Part shown: one piece after another, positions 44,595-54,244 of the stretch
Layout of the letters: the number at the start of each line of letters is the position of its first letter
Position numbering within the stretch: position 1 is the first letter of the stretch
NCBI RefSeq assembly: GCF_001541345.2
Contig: NZ_LMVL02000002.1
Location: 1,054,001 to 1,118,000 of the forward strand
Source of the DNA: Gillisella vitis
Lineage (GTDB): Bacteria > Pseudomonadota > Alphaproteobacteria > Rhizobiales > Rhizobiaceae
Direction: 5' to 3'
DNA: 64,000 bases
The notes under the pieces: model-generated
Told to the model about the DNA's origin: nothing
Databases searched by the model: none
Seen by the model: only the letters and a program-made list of their open reading frames with translations
Translations under genes and position numbers: made by a program

Positions 44595-45302
44595 ATGACC
44601 ATGAGCGACGAACAACCAGCCAAGATAAAGCCGACCCGCGTCGGCAGGCCCCGGTTGGGAGCGGAGGTTGGCCGCGAGGCAATTCTCTCGAAAGCCATTC
44701 ATGCTTTTGGCCGCCAAGGCTTTGACGGGGTTAATCTGCGGGACCTGGCAAGGCAGGCCGGGGTCAATATTGCGCTGGCAAACTATCACTTCGGCTCAAA
44801 AGCCGCCCTATGGGAGGCATGCCTCGAACGCATGAACCTGCGCGCCACGCCCTGCATCAGCACCTTGCAGGCCATTTCGGTGGCCCCTTTAGCCTATTCT
44901 CAGAGAATGGCGGATTTCTATGCCGCCTTCATCCGCTTCAATGCCGACCTGCCGGATTATGGCCTGTTCATTCTCCAGGAGATGGTTCAGGAAGGCCCGC
45001 GCCAGGAACAGGTGAAAGCCTCGCTGATCGATCCTTTTCACGATGCGACGGTGCCGCTTCTCTTGGAAGGAATGGACCTGGGACTGGTCCACCGACAGGA
45101 TGCATCCCTGCTGTTTTTCACCCATTCCATTACCATTTCGCATGTTCTGGCAGGCCAGGGTACGATGGCATTTTTCCTCCAGCCTGAGGACCGCAGGGAA
45201 CAGACGATGAAAGATATTCTGGCAATGATCATCCGTTCCGCCATTGGCGTACTGCCGGACGAATTCGAACAAGCGATGGCATCGGCCAATCCAGACGCAT
45301 AA
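44595..45302 (+). CDS. TetR/AcrR-family regulator
   Basis: A 235-residue repressor with the HTH ILSKAIHAFGRQGFDGVNLRDLARQAGVNIALANYHFGSKAALWEACLERM (about residues 28-80) and a helical ligand domain resembling CerR-type C-terminal regions (SQRMADFYAAFIRFNADLPDYGLFILQEMVQEGPRQEQV). It is divergent from the CocE/NonD hydrolase, whose substrate or product is a plausible ligand. No strong ribosome binding site; the ATG at 44601 is an alternative. Confidence 0.88.
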   Translation: MTMSDEQPAKIKPTRVGRPRLGAEVGREAILSKAIHAFGRQGFDGVNLRDLARQAGVNIALANYHFGSKAALWEACLERMNLRATPCISTLQAISVAPLAYSQRMADFYAAFIRFNADLPDYGLFILQEMVQEGPRQEQVKASLIDPFHDATVPLLLEGMDLGLVHRQDASLLFFTHSITISHVLAGQGTMAFFLQPEDRREQTMKDILAMIIRSAIGVLPDEFEQAMASANPDA

Positions 45303-45379
45303 GTTTTATGATACGGCAACAAGGATAATCGCAAGCGGGCGGGGTGGCTCTTATCGCCTTTCTGGCACCGGCAGCCCTC

Positions 45380-45793
45380 TCAGACCCGCGCCACAGCCTC
45401 GCTCCTGATCCGTTCCACCATTGAACGCAGGCCGTTGGCGCGTTGGGCGGAGAGGTGTTCGATCAGGCCGAGCTTGCCGAACAGGTCGAGGGCGTTAAAG
45501 CCTGCGACTTCCGAGGCGGTCTTGCCGGAATAGGCTGATAGCACGATGGCGACCAGGCCCTTGACGATATGGGCATCGGAATCGCCTTCGAAATTCAGGA
45601 TCGGGTCTGGACCTTCGTCCGCCTTCGTCACCAGCCAGACCTGACTGGCACAGCCCTTGACCTTGTTTTCAGCGACACGCTGTTCTTCCTGCAGGTCCGG
45701 CAGTGCCTTGCCCAGTTCGATCACGTAGCGGTAGCGGTCTTCCCAATCGTCGAGATAGGCGAAGTCGTCGATAATCTGGTCGATGGGCGTCAT
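45380..45793 (-). CDS. sufE: SufE Fe-S cluster assembly protein
   Basis: A 137-residue SufE that accepts persulfide sulfur from SufS and stimulates its activity. Landmarks are IIDDFAYLDDWEDRYRYVIELGKALPDL and the active-site Cys in NKVKGCASQVWLV, then SDAHIVKGLVAIVLSAYSGKTASEV and FGKLGLIEHLSAQRANGLRSMVERI. The start at 45793 fits family length; the frame to 45922 is not believed. The gene sits outside a suf operon, as often in Rhizobiales. Confidence 0.94.
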   Translation of the reverse strand: MTPIDQIIDDFAYLDDWEDRYRYVIELGKALPDLQEEQRVAENKVKGCASQVWLVTKADEGPDPILNFEGDSDAHIVKGLVAIVLSAYSGKTASEVAGFNALDLFGKLGLIEHLSAQRANGLRSMVERIRSEAVARV

Positions 45794-45918
45794 GGGAGGA
45801 TCATCCAGGCGGTTTTTCGGGTGTTTCAGGTGGCTTCCGGTGAGGGCTTTGGAAGCCGCTTGAGGCCATATAGGCCTTTCCCATGCGGAAATGAACCGGC
45901 TGCGCCGGTAAAAATCAC

Positions 45919-46386
45919 TCAACCTGCGGGTTTCGGCCTTGGTCTCGGAACGGTGATGGTCAGGGGCACGCCATTGCCAGCCGCAGAGACCGTACCGGTG
46001 ACCATATGGTCTTCGCTGGTAGCAGCAGCAGGGGTGGCGATTGTCGCTTCCGTGACGCTGCCGTGGGCTGGCGCGGTATCGACGCTGATGGCCTGATGAT
46101 CCTCTCCGGTGCCGAACTGACGGTTAAGCAATTGATAAGCGACCAGCGCACCTTCACGCGCCCGGATTCCGATGGCCTGAAGCGTCTGGCCGCCCTTGAC
46201 GCAGACATCGGGCTTTTCGCCGCAGAGGCCAGACACGTAATCATAAGCGCCAGATGCGGCGGAAACGGCGTTTGCCAGCTCGAATTGCGGTGCAGATGCC
46301 GATCCATCGCGCGGCGCGCCGCCCAGATAGGACAGGGCGACCAATACCAGCGTAAACCAGAATGCTCCCTTGATCAGAAACCACAT
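45919..46386 (-). CDS. DUF5330 protein
   Basis: A 155-residue protein with an N-terminal signal/anchor (MWFLIKGAFWFTLVLVALSYL). The mature part holds ANAVSAASGAYDYVSGLCGEKPDVCVKGGQTLQAIGIRAREGALVAYQLL, with two Cys close together (GLCGEKPDVC) likely disulfide-bonded, then a Thr/Ala/Pro-rich tail. This layout is DUF5330, a Rhizobiales family of unknown role. It lies about 125 bases upstream of sufE on the same strand. Confidence 0.8.
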   Translation of the reverse strand: MWFLIKGAFWFTLVLVALSYLGGAPRDGSASAPQFELANAVSAASGAYDYVSGLCGEKPDVCVKGGQTLQAIGIRAREGALVAYQLLNRQFGTGEDHQAISVDTAPAHGSVTEATIATPAAATSEDHMVTGTVSAAGNGVPLTITVPRPRPKPAG

Positions 46387-46817
46387 GACCGCTTATCCGT
46401 CTCGTTCTGCGACAGTTTCTCGTCTGTCGCGTCGGTTGCGCCGGTCTAATGGCCGGGCTGCTGCGAAACAGACTATGATTCGCGCGGAAATATCGCTTTG
46501 CAAAACACCATCGGATTTTCTGCGTATTTTCATAAAATGCGTTCTTTCCGCATTTGAACCACATTCTAGTCAAAGTTTAACGACTGAGGTTAAGCATAAT
46601 TGCGGCAGAACCCTTCTGTTCCCGGGCTTTTTCATTCCACCAAACGCCACAGATATTAACGTGATGCGGAAAAACATGCAAAATCCGTTGCTTACGCCGC
46701 GTTAACCATGTTTTCGAAAGCTTCTGACCCCTGTCCCTTTCCGAGACGGAAACACCGGTTTAGGCGGGTTTTGCAGCTTTCCCTTTATCTTTTCCTTAAG
46801 GCGGCGACCTCTATTGT
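46387..46817. other. Promoter region before the histidine kinase (about 430 bp)
   Basis: A divergent intergenic stretch, AT-richer in the middle, with no convincing frame and no clear palindrome. Presumably holds the promoters of the DUF5330 and kinase genes. Confidence 0.35.
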
Positions 46818-48623
46818 TTGGTCAGTAAAGAGGACCGCAAGTCGCGGAAATTTGGCGTGTTGGTATTGAGTAAAATCGCTGATCGGGCAAAGACCCTTCT
46901 CGACGAAGCCGTGAGCCTGGTGGTGACGCGCATCGGCGCGGAAGCCTCACCGTCTCGCGCCGAAGTTGCGGCGGCACGTTGCGTGGTCCTGGCCTGTCTG
47001 CCCGCTTTGGTCCTCGTACCGTTCATCCTGTCCTTCTTTCAAGGTGTCGCCGTTGCCCTGCCGCTCGGCGTTGCCATTGTTGTCGGCCTGTTTCTGATCG
47101 CCGTGGTCGCCGCCCTGTGGCTGGCGCGCCTGTCGGGTCGTCAGCCCGCCATCCGTCATTCCCTGGACACGAGCGCTTCCATCGATCTATCGCTGTTTCC
47201 CGGCATGGTTTTCACCCTGGACGCCCAGGCGCGGGTCGAGACCGTCGGCGGGCGCGATGCCCGCGACTTCCTGCCGTTCCTGCGCAATCCGCTCGGCCGT
47301 CCCTTCATCGATCAGGTGCATGTCACCGACCGTATTGCCTTCGTGCGTGCCTTTGACGCCCTGCGCCAGGGCGAGGATGTTGGCCGTGTGCAGTTGCGGC
47401 TTGCCCGCCCGACCGGTCATCCTGAAGGCGTCAAGGGTGAGACCGGCGAAGGTCAGTATAGTGACACTGCGAGCGACGAGGCTGCCGATGGCACGCTGAT
47501 GGCGGTTGGCCTCGACATGGCCGTGCGCCGTGACGAACGCGGTGGCATTGCCGGGATTTTCGTACAGATGCTCGATTGCCGTGAGCAACAGCAGATGGCG
47601 CAGCGGCTGGTCAAGCTCGATGCCGATCTCCAGACGGCCAACGAAGCCAAATCGCGCTTTCTCGCTGCCGTCAGCCATGAATTGCGCACGCCGCTGAATG
47701 CCATACTCGGCTTTTCCGATATTCTGATGGGCGATTATTTCGGCCGGATGGAAGATGAGCGTCACCGGGAATATGTGCGGTTGATCCGCCAATCCGGCGG
47801 CCATCTTCTGTCTGTGGTCAATACCATGCTCGACATGTGCCGCATCGAGGCCGGGCGCTACGAATTGCTGGTGGAGCCGTTCTGCATTTCGCAGACCATT
47901 CACGATTGTGAAAACATGCTGGCCTTGCAGGCCCAGGAAAAGGGCGTGAAGCTTACCAGCCGCATTGGCCGCGATGTGAGTGAACTGACCGCCGATCCGC
48001 GCGCCGTGCGGCAGATCCTGATCAATCTTGTTGGTAACGCCATTAAATTCACGCAGCCGGGTGGTGTTGTGACCGTGGATGCGGCACGTTTCGGCAAGGA
48101 TCTGGTGATCTCTGTCAGCGATACGGGTATCGGTATCGCCCAGGATCGCATCCTTCTGCTTGGCCAGCCTTTCGTCCAGGTCGACAGTGATTATAACAGG
48201 AAATTCGACGGCGTTGGCCTGGGCCTGTCGCTGGTCAAGGGCCTCGTTGCGCTGCATGGTGGCACATTCCTGTTGACGAGCCGTGTGGGGGAGGGGACGG
48301 TGGTTTCCATCACCCTGCCAATCGACGGATCGGGCATTGCCCGGGTTCAATCCACAGGCGAAAGCCGTCAGATCGAATTTCCGCCACGCTTGCCCGTCAG
48401 TGACAGGCAGCCTGCTCGCGAGAAGCTCGATGGGCCGATGGGTGAGAACTTGGCGGACGACAGGATGGGGCTTGCCCAATCGTTGCGGCAGCACCAGATG
48501 GATGAGGTCTCTTTTGAAGAGGGCGCAGAACAAACGCACGAACGGCAGGGTAGCGGGCAGCCGGGCCAAAGGATGGGCCAGCAAAAGGATGTGAATGACG
48601 ACGCGAAAGCGAAAATCGCCTGA
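46818..48623 (+). CDS. Membrane sensor histidine kinase
   Basis: A 601-residue kinase. Two adjacent helices (about residues 53-102) anchor it with almost no periplasmic part, followed by a PAS-like region (about 125-255) and a kinase core: H-box FLAAVSHELRTPLNAILGFSDIL (His near 287), N-box LINLVGNAIKFTQPGG, and G-boxes VSDTGIGIA and DGVGLGLSLVKGLVALHGG. The layout resembles PdhS/DivJ-type kinases. The last ~90 residues are hydrophilic and low-complexity. The listed TTG start is uncertain; TTG 46866 (SKIADRAKTLL) is plausible. No response regulator gene is adjacent. Confidence 0.82.
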   Translation: MVSKEDRKSRKFGVLVLSKIADRAKTLLDEAVSLVVTRIGAEASPSRAEVAAARCVVLACLPALVLVPFILSFFQGVAVALPLGVAIVVGLFLIAVVAALWLARLSGRQPAIRHSLDTSASIDLSLFPGMVFTLDAQARVETVGGRDARDFLPFLRNPLGRPFIDQVHVTDRIAFVRAFDALRQGEDVGRVQLRLARPTGHPEGVKGETGEGQYSDTASDEAADGTLMAVGLDMAVRRDERGGIAGIFVQMLDCREQQQMAQRLVKLDADLQTANEAKSRFLAAVSHELRTPLNAILGFSDILMGDYFGRMEDERHREYVRLIRQSGGHLLSVVNTMLDMCRIEAGRYELLVEPFCISQTIHDCENMLALQAQEKGVKLTSRIGRDVSELTADPRAVRQILINLVGNAIKFTQPGGVVTVDAARFGKDLVISVSDTGIGIAQDRILLLGQPFVQVDSDYNRKFDGVGLGLSLVKGLVALHGGTFLLTSRVGEGTVVSITLPIDGSGIARVQSTGESRQIEFPPRLPVSDRQPAREKLDGPMGENLADDRMGLAQSLRQHQMDEVSFEEGAEQTHERQGSGQPGQRMGQQKDVNDDAKAKIA

Positions 48624-49725
48624 TAAAAGAAAACCGGCCCGCAAGGAGCCGGGTTTTCTGATGATGGCCGCTCGAGCGTCCATGCGCCTCTGCGCGCGCA
48701 ATCCAGCCCGGTTCACCAGCACGGTCGGCTTTGTCGTGGTCATGGGTTTCGTTGCGGCCAATGCTTTCTGGTACCAGCCGGGGCGGCATCCGTCCCCCTT
48801 CCTGCGCACCCGCGATCCGCATGATTTTACCGCCATGCTGGGGCTGAACAGCAACCATTCCCTGAAACCCGACCCTGATGACGTCACCACGTTCCGTATT
48901 CAGCGCCAGACAGCGGAAAACACACCCGCTAGCACAGCGCCCGGCAGCGGTGGTTCAGCAACAGGTGTATTGCAGGCAGCGGAGCCTGGCACCGACCAGC
49001 TGACCGCCGGTATCCAGGCGCAACTCATTCGGCTTGGGCTTTACGATGGCGTGGCCGATGGCAAACGGGGACCCCGAACCGATGCGGCGATCAGCGCTTA
49101 TCAGCGGCGGATTGGTATGCCCGTTACCGGTGCGCCCAGCGATGACCTGCTGGCAGCGCTGAGCGTCGATCAGAAATCTCCCGCCGGTGCTGCCCCCAAG
49201 GGGAGTACGCCTCCAGTGCGTCCTATGGAACGGCCGGTTCAAGTCACGGCGACAGCGGATGATGCCATCGATCCCGTAGCCGCTGCCATTCGCAATGCGG
49301 AAAAGACCGTCACCACCGCCCAGTCCGTGCCTGTGCGGCCCAACCCCGCCCGGTTGCCTACGGCAACTCCGGTATCGACCGCCGCCGTCTCCACCGGCAA
49401 AACCCAGTCCGGTACGTTGGCCAAATCCGCGACGACAGCAAATGCGCCGGTGCCGCAAGCGCCTGTTGCCTCTGCCAGCCTTGTCACGACCGGCGCCAAT
49501 GGAACGGGTGCCAATGGAACGGGTGCAAGCGGGGAAGCAAGCCTGATCATGGATATCCAACGCGGCCTGATCAATATCGCTTATACCGATATCAGCGTCG
49601 ATGGCGTGGCTGGCGACAAGACCAAGGCCGCCATCCGCCATTTCGAGCGCCATTATCGCCTGCCGGAAACCGGCGAACCGAATATGGCGGTGCTGAAAAA
49701 GCTGAAATCCATCGGTGCTTTGTAA
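48595..49725 (+). CDS. Peptidoglycan-binding protein
   Basis: A 376-residue membrane-anchored protein. It has a basic N-terminal region (RKRKSPDKRKPARKEP), one transmembrane helix (about 43-60), and two PG_binding_1 modules: residues about 138-190 (IQAQLIRLGLYDGVADGKRGPRTDAAISAYQRRIGMPVTG) and 317-372 (IQRGLINIAYTDISVDGVAGDKTKAAIRHFERHYRLPETGEP). The Ala/Pro/Thr-rich linker contains a GANGT tandem repeat. It overlaps the kinase gene by 29 bases in another frame, pointing to co-translation and a shared envelope-sensing role. Confidence 0.85.
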   Translation: MTTRKRKSPDKRKPARKEPGFLMMAARASMRLCARNPARFTSTVGFVVVMGFVAANAFWYQPGRHPSPFLRTRDPHDFTAMLGLNSNHSLKPDPDDVTTFRIQRQTAENTPASTAPGSGGSATGVLQAAEPGTDQLTAGIQAQLIRLGLYDGVADGKRGPRTDAAISAYQRRIGMPVTGAPSDDLLAALSVDQKSPAGAAPKGSTPPVRPMERPVQVTATADDAIDPVAAAIRNAEKTVTTAQSVPVRPNPARLPTATPVSTAAVSTGKTQSGTLAKSATTANAPVPQAPVASASLVTTGANGTGANGTGASGEASLIMDIQRGLINIAYTDISVDGVAGDKTKAAIRHFERHYRLPETGEPNMAVLKKLKSIGAL

Positions 49726-49764
49726 GCCACCGTCGACAGCTTTTCCGTATTTTCCTGACAAATT

Positions 49765-51132
49765 CTAATAGGCGATCTGTCCGTTGATCAGCGGTTTCTT
49801 CTCCGACGAGAATTCCTGCTTGAGCGATTGACGCGCATCGCTGCTGATCACCGCCATGGGAGCCGTGACCACGGTGCGGGCCGCGGAACCGGCCAGATTG
49901 GCCGTACCGATCGCCACCAACCCGACCCGATCGCCCAGAGTGGTTTCGCCGCCTTCCATGGATTGACCGGCGATGCTCTTGCCCAGATTGCGGATGATCT
50001 CCGGACTGTCGGCAAAGGCCGTATGGCCCAGCGGATCGTGACTATCGACGCTGCTGGTGTCGATGGCGGTGATGCCGAGCACTTTCATGTCGGCGGCCAG
50101 CGGCTGCAGATCGGCCTGACTCATGCCTCCGACCCGGCTCACGCCGCCCGACAGCCATCGGGATACGAACAGCGCCTTGTCCTTGTTGGAGGTGAAGATG
50201 GTGAAATGCGGCCGTTTTTGCCCCATTTCGATCAACTGGCGACGGAACACATCGACATCGATATCCGGCGAGGCGAGAATGACATTCCCGACCTTGGCCG
50301 GTACCGCGCCGGTGCGCATCGCAACACCACGCAACGCTTCCATGGTCAGCCACGTGCCCATGGAATGGGAAATGATCGTCACCTCGCCGACATTAGGGTT
50401 CTTCGAGGCTTGTAGGATCAGGTCTTCCAGCGCCCTTCGGGAATAGGTGGTGCTTTCCTTGTCGTAGAGATAGTCGAACACGCTGCCGCGCGACGGCCAC
50501 GTGAACAGAATCGGTGAGGCGTCCGTGCCGGAATCATGGATGATCTGGGCAAAGCGGAAAACCGCATCCGAATAGGTATTGTTAAAGCCATGAACGAAGA
50601 TCACGGCCTGACGCTTTTTGTTACGGGTCGCGTTGAACCACTGCAAAGCTGCGGATTCCGTCGGGACCTTATCGGCCTTCAGCACCGCGAAATCATGTTC
50701 CGGGTTGGGGGGCACACGGGACGGCCATTGCACTTCGCCCACCTTGCGATTGCGCTCCGGCGGAATGGATACGACAACATTGTTCACCGAGATCGCCGTG
50801 CCGCGATCGCCGGAATACAGCAGGCCGGGATCGTCCGCCGGTTTGCGGGTGGTAAACACCAGCATATTCACCTGGCTGGCGTCGCTGGCAACCGGCACAG
50901 GCTTCAGCACGCTTTCCGGCCTGCCCGCGCAGCCACCCAGCACGAGGACGATCACTAAGGGAATGACGGCATGTCCCGCAAAAGCAGGACTGGATCTTGC
51001 TGGCCCGCATGCGGACGACCCAGATGCGGCCGGCCTAGATGCGGAAGGGGAGGGCGGGAGAGCATAAACACGGTTCAACGGAGAGCGGGCGTGTTCCCGC
51101 TTCCCGCTCTTGAACCAGCCGAGGGTCGGCAT
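49765..51132 (-). CDS. DUF900-type alpha/beta hydrolase (probable lipoprotein)
   Basis: A hydrolase of about 455 residues. The DUF900 core is clear: LVFTTRKPADD, KRQAVIFVHGFNNTYSDAVFRFAQI, the nucleophile motif TIISHSMGTWLTMEAL, and ILASPDIDVDVFRRQL. A lipobox-like VIVLVLGGC (about residues 58-68) suggests lipid anchoring, but 55 residues rich in Pro, Ser and Ala precede it, so either the start lies further in or the N-region is unusually long. The ATG at 51132 follows the RND gene stop by one base. Likely a surface or periplasmic esterase. Confidence 0.78.
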   Translation of the reverse strand: MPTLGWFKSGKREHARSPLNRVYALPPSPSASRPAASGSSACGPARSSPAFAGHAVIPLVIVLVLGGCAGRPESVLKPVPVASDASQVNMLVFTTRKPADDPGLLYSGDRGTAISVNNVVVSIPPERNRKVGEVQWPSRVPPNPEHDFAVLKADKVPTESAALQWFNATRNKKRQAVIFVHGFNNTYSDAVFRFAQIIHDSGTDASPILFTWPSRGSVFDYLYDKESTTYSRRALEDLILQASKNPNVGEVTIISHSMGTWLTMEALRGVAMRTGAVPAKVGNVILASPDIDVDVFRRQLIEMGQKRPHFTIFTSNKDKALFVSRWLSGGVSRVGGMSQADLQPLAADMKVLGITAIDTSSVDSHDPLGHTAFADSPEIIRNLGKSIAGQSMEGGETTLGDRVGLVAIGTANLAGSAARTVVTAPMAVISSDARQSLKQEFSSEKKPLINGQIAY

Positions 51133-51133
51133 C

Positions 51134-54100
51134 CTATTTCTCGGCTCCGATAGCATTGCTGTCGGGACCATGGGTATTGGGGGCATGATTGTCCGAGCCA
51201 TGGTTTTTCTCCGGCTTGATCCTGAACCAGGTGATGTACAGCGCAGGCAGGAACAGCAGGGTCAGCACCGTTCCGACGACGATGCCGCCCATCATGGCAA
51301 AGGCCATCGGTCCCCAGAAGATCTGCCGCGAGATCGGGATCAGCGCCAGCGTGGCGGCGGCGGCGGTCAACATGATCGGGCGCATTCGGTGTTCGGTGGC
51401 CTCGACCACCGCCGCAAAAGCCGCGACGCCCGATTTTCGCAGGTCCTCGATCTGCACCACCAGGATGACAGAGTTTCGGATCAGGATGCCGATCAGGGCT
51501 AGCACGCCCAGCAGCGCCACGAAGCCAAGGGGGGCGTTGCTGGTGAGAAGCGCGATTACCACGCCGACCAGGGCAAGTGGTGCGACGGAAAACACCAGGA
51601 ACAGCCGGTGGAAGCTCTGCAACTGGATCATCAGCAGCGTTGCCATGATGAACAGCATCAGCGGTGCGACCTGGGCAATCGGCCCCTGCGACTTGCTACT
51701 CTCCTCGACGGCGCCGCCGATATTGACGGCATAGCCTGCCGGAAGCGCCTTGGCGAATTCCCCAATCTTGCCGCTCAGCGCGTTGACGATGGTCGCGGGC
51801 TGGGTGGGGCCGTTGACGGCGGCTTCGATGGTGATCGTCGGCGTACGGTCGCGTCGCCAGATGGTCGGCTGCTCCAGCTCGTAATGGAAGGTGGCAACCG
51901 ACGACAGCGGGATAGACTGGCCGTTGCTGCTCGGCAATTGCAGGTCCACCAGCGTTTCGACGGAGCCGCGATCCTTCTTTTCGGCACGGCTGACGACATC
52001 GATCAGGTAGATGTCGTCCCTGACCTTGGTGACCGTCGATCCCTCGACCACTCTGTTGAGGGTCTGGGCGATGTCTTCGGAGGTGACACCCAGCTGGCGG
52101 GCCTTGTCCTGCAGGACATCCACCTTCAGCACTCGGGCCGGCTCATACCAGTTGAAAGCGATATTGGTGAGCAGTGGGTGGGTGCCGACAATGGCGGCCA
52201 GCTTGCCCGCATAATCGCGCACCTTCTGGATGTCGGGACCGGACACGCGGTATTGTACCGGCTTGCCGACCGGAGGTCCGATATCCAGCAGCTTCACATA
52301 GGCATCGGTGCCGGGGAAGGTCTGGCTCAGATAGGCCTGGAACTTCTGGCGCAGCTTGTCGCGCACGTCCAGCCCCTTGGTGACGATGACCATCTGACCG
52401 AAGGTGATATCATCAGGCTGCACGTCGAACGACAGGATGAAGCGCGGCGCACCGCGGCCGACATAGGTCGACCAATGGTCGATATCAGGGTTATTGGCCA
52501 ATTGCTCCTGTTCGAACTTGGCCATCTGCCGGTTGGTTTCGTCGATGGAGCTGTTTTGCGGCAGGTTCCAGTCGACGATCAGTTCCGGGCGGTCGGAGCT
52601 GGGGAAGAACTGCTGCTGCACATGGGTCATGCCATAGAGCGACAGGGCGAAGGCACCGATCGTCGCAAAGATGGTCAGCCAGCGCCAGCGCAGGCAAAAG
52701 TGGAGCATGCTGGCGAACAGCCGGGCAAACCAGCCCTTGTGATCGGCATGCTTCTTCATGGTCTTCGGCAGCATGGTGACGCCCAGAAGCGGCGTGAACA
52801 GCACCGCCACCACCCAGGATACCACCAGCGACACGGCGATGACGACGAACAGCGAGAAGGTGAATTCGCCCGCATTGCTGTTGTTCAACCCGACCGGGAT
52901 GAAGCTGGCGACGGTGACCAGCGTTCCCGTCAGCATCGGAAAGGCGGTTGACGTATAGACATGGGTGGCGGCCTTGCGCAGGCTATCGCCCACTTCCAGC
53001 CGCGCCACCATCATTTCCACGGCAATCATTGCATCGTCGACCAGAAGCCCGAGCGCGATGATCAGGGCGCCGAGCGAGATACGTTGTAGCGATATGCCGG
53101 CATATTGCATGAACAGGAAGGTGATCGCCAAAACCAGCGGGATCGAGATCGCCACCACCAGTCCGGCGCGCAGGCCAAGGCTGATGAAGCTGATGGCCAG
53201 CACGATGACGATTGCCTCGAACAGCGCATGGGTGAAGCTGGAAACCGCTTCCTCCACCACCGCCGGCTGATCGGCGACCCGATCGACGGAAACGCCGACC
53301 GGTAGATCTTGGATGACGCCAGCCATGGTCTTGTCCAGCGCCTTGCCGAAATTCACCAGATTGGCGCCCGCTTTCATGCCGATGGCAAGGCCAATCGCGG
53401 GCTTGCCATTGACCCGGAACATGCTGGTCGGTGGGTCGGCATAGCCACGGCTGATGGTGGCGACATCGGTGAGGGGAAAGAACCGGTCATTGACCTTGAG
53501 ATTGATCGACCGCAGGCTGTCTTCCGAAATGAAGCGCCCGCCGACCCGAAGCGCGATCCGCTCCGGCCCGGCATCGATGAAGCCCGACTGGGTGACGGCG
53601 TTCTGTGCCTGAAGCGTGGCGATGATCGCCGATTGGTCGATGCCGAGGGCAGCAATCTTGCGGGTGGAAAATTCGAGATAGATCGCCTCGTCCTGGGTGC
53701 CGACAATGTCGACCTTGCCGATATTGGGAACGGTCAGCAGCTTGGTGCGCGCGCTCTCGACTAGGTCGCGCAATTGCCGATGGGTCAGGCCATCGCTGGT
53801 GAAGGCGTAGATATTGCCGTAAACGTCGCCAAAACGGTCGTTATAGAACGGGCCGACGACGCCGGAGGGAAAGTCGCCCTGGACGTCCTGGACCATGTTG
53901 CGCACGCGCAGCCACGTGGCGGGTACATCACGGGCCTTGGTGGTATCGAGCAGGTTGACGAAGACGATGGTCTGGCCCGCTGTGGTGATCGACCTGGTAT
54001 AGTCGAGCGATTCCAGTTCCTGCAGCTTCTTCTCGATCCGGTCGGTGATCTGCTGTGTGACTTCCTGGGCGGAGGCGCCGGGCCATTGTGCCTGAATCAC

Positions 54101-54244
54101 CATGGTCTTGATGGTAAAGGACGGGTCTTCCTCACGTCCAAGGCCGATATAGGCGAGCACGCCGGCCAGCGAAAACACCATCATGAAATACCAGACGAGG
54201 GAACGATGTTCGAGCGCCCAGTCCGACAGGTTAAATTTCTTCAC
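51134..54244 (-). CDS. RND efflux pump permease
   Basis: A 1036-residue AcrB-family inner-membrane pump with the typical 12 helices and two large periplasmic loops. Landmarks are the N-terminal SLVWYFMMVFSLAGVLAYIGLGREEDPSF (HAE1/VexF-like), LGLLVDDAMIAVEMM (helix 4 Asp-Asp relay), and the second half GILIRNSVILVVQIEDLRKSG. It would export drugs, solvents or metabolites using the proton gradient with the two adaptors upstream; no outer-membrane channel gene is in the window. It overlaps adaptor 1 by four bases. Confidence 0.93.
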   Translation of the reverse strand: MKKFNLSDWALEHRSLVWYFMMVFSLAGVLAYIGLGREEDPSFTIKTMVIQAQWPGASAQEVTQQITDRIEKKLQELESLDYTRSITTAGQTIVFVNLLDTTKARDVPATWLRVRNMVQDVQGDFPSGVVGPFYNDRFGDVYGNIYAFTSDGLTHRQLRDLVESARTKLLTVPNIGKVDIVGTQDEAIYLEFSTRKIAALGIDQSAIIATLQAQNAVTQSGFIDAGPERIALRVGGRFISEDSLRSINLKVNDRFFPLTDVATISRGYADPPTSMFRVNGKPAIGLAIGMKAGANLVNFGKALDKTMAGVIQDLPVGVSVDRVADQPAVVEEAVSSFTHALFEAIVIVLAISFISLGLRAGLVVAISIPLVLAITFLFMQYAGISLQRISLGALIIALGLLVDDAMIAVEMMVARLEVGDSLRKAATHVYTSTAFPMLTGTLVTVASFIPVGLNNSNAGEFTFSLFVVIAVSLVVSWVVAVLFTPLLGVTMLPKTMKKHADHKGWFARLFASMLHFCLRWRWLTIFATIGAFALSLYGMTHVQQQFFPSSDRPELIVDWNLPQNSSIDETNRQMAKFEQEQLANNPDIDHWSTYVGRGAPRFILSFDVQPDDITFGQMVIVTKGLDVRDKLRQKFQAYLSQTFPGTDAYVKLLDIGPPVGKPVQYRVSGPDIQKVRDYAGKLAAIVGTHPLLTNIAFNWYEPARVLKVDVLQDKARQLGVTSEDIAQTLNRVVEGSTVTKVRDDIYLIDVVSRAEKKDRGSVETLVDLQLPSSNGQSIPLSSVATFHYELEQPTIWRRDRTPTITIEAAVNGPTQPATIVNALSGKIGEFAKALPAGYAVNIGGAVEESSKSQGPIAQVAPLMLFIMATLLMIQLQSFHRLFLVFSVAPLALVGVVIALLTSNAPLGFVALLGVLALIGILIRNSVILVVQIEDLRKSGVAAFAAVVEATEHRMRPIMLTAAAATLALIPISRQIFWGPMAFAMMGGIVVGTVLTLLFLPALYITWFRIKPEKNHGSDNHAPNTHGPDSNAIGAEK

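Noticed and set aside
47187..48890. Long minus-strand frame (567 codons)
   Set aside because: Antisense to the histidine kinase; no ribosome binding site or recognisable domain.
51608..52951. Long plus-strand frame (447 codons)
   Set aside because: Antisense to the RND pump permease; GC-rich third-position bias explains the open frame.
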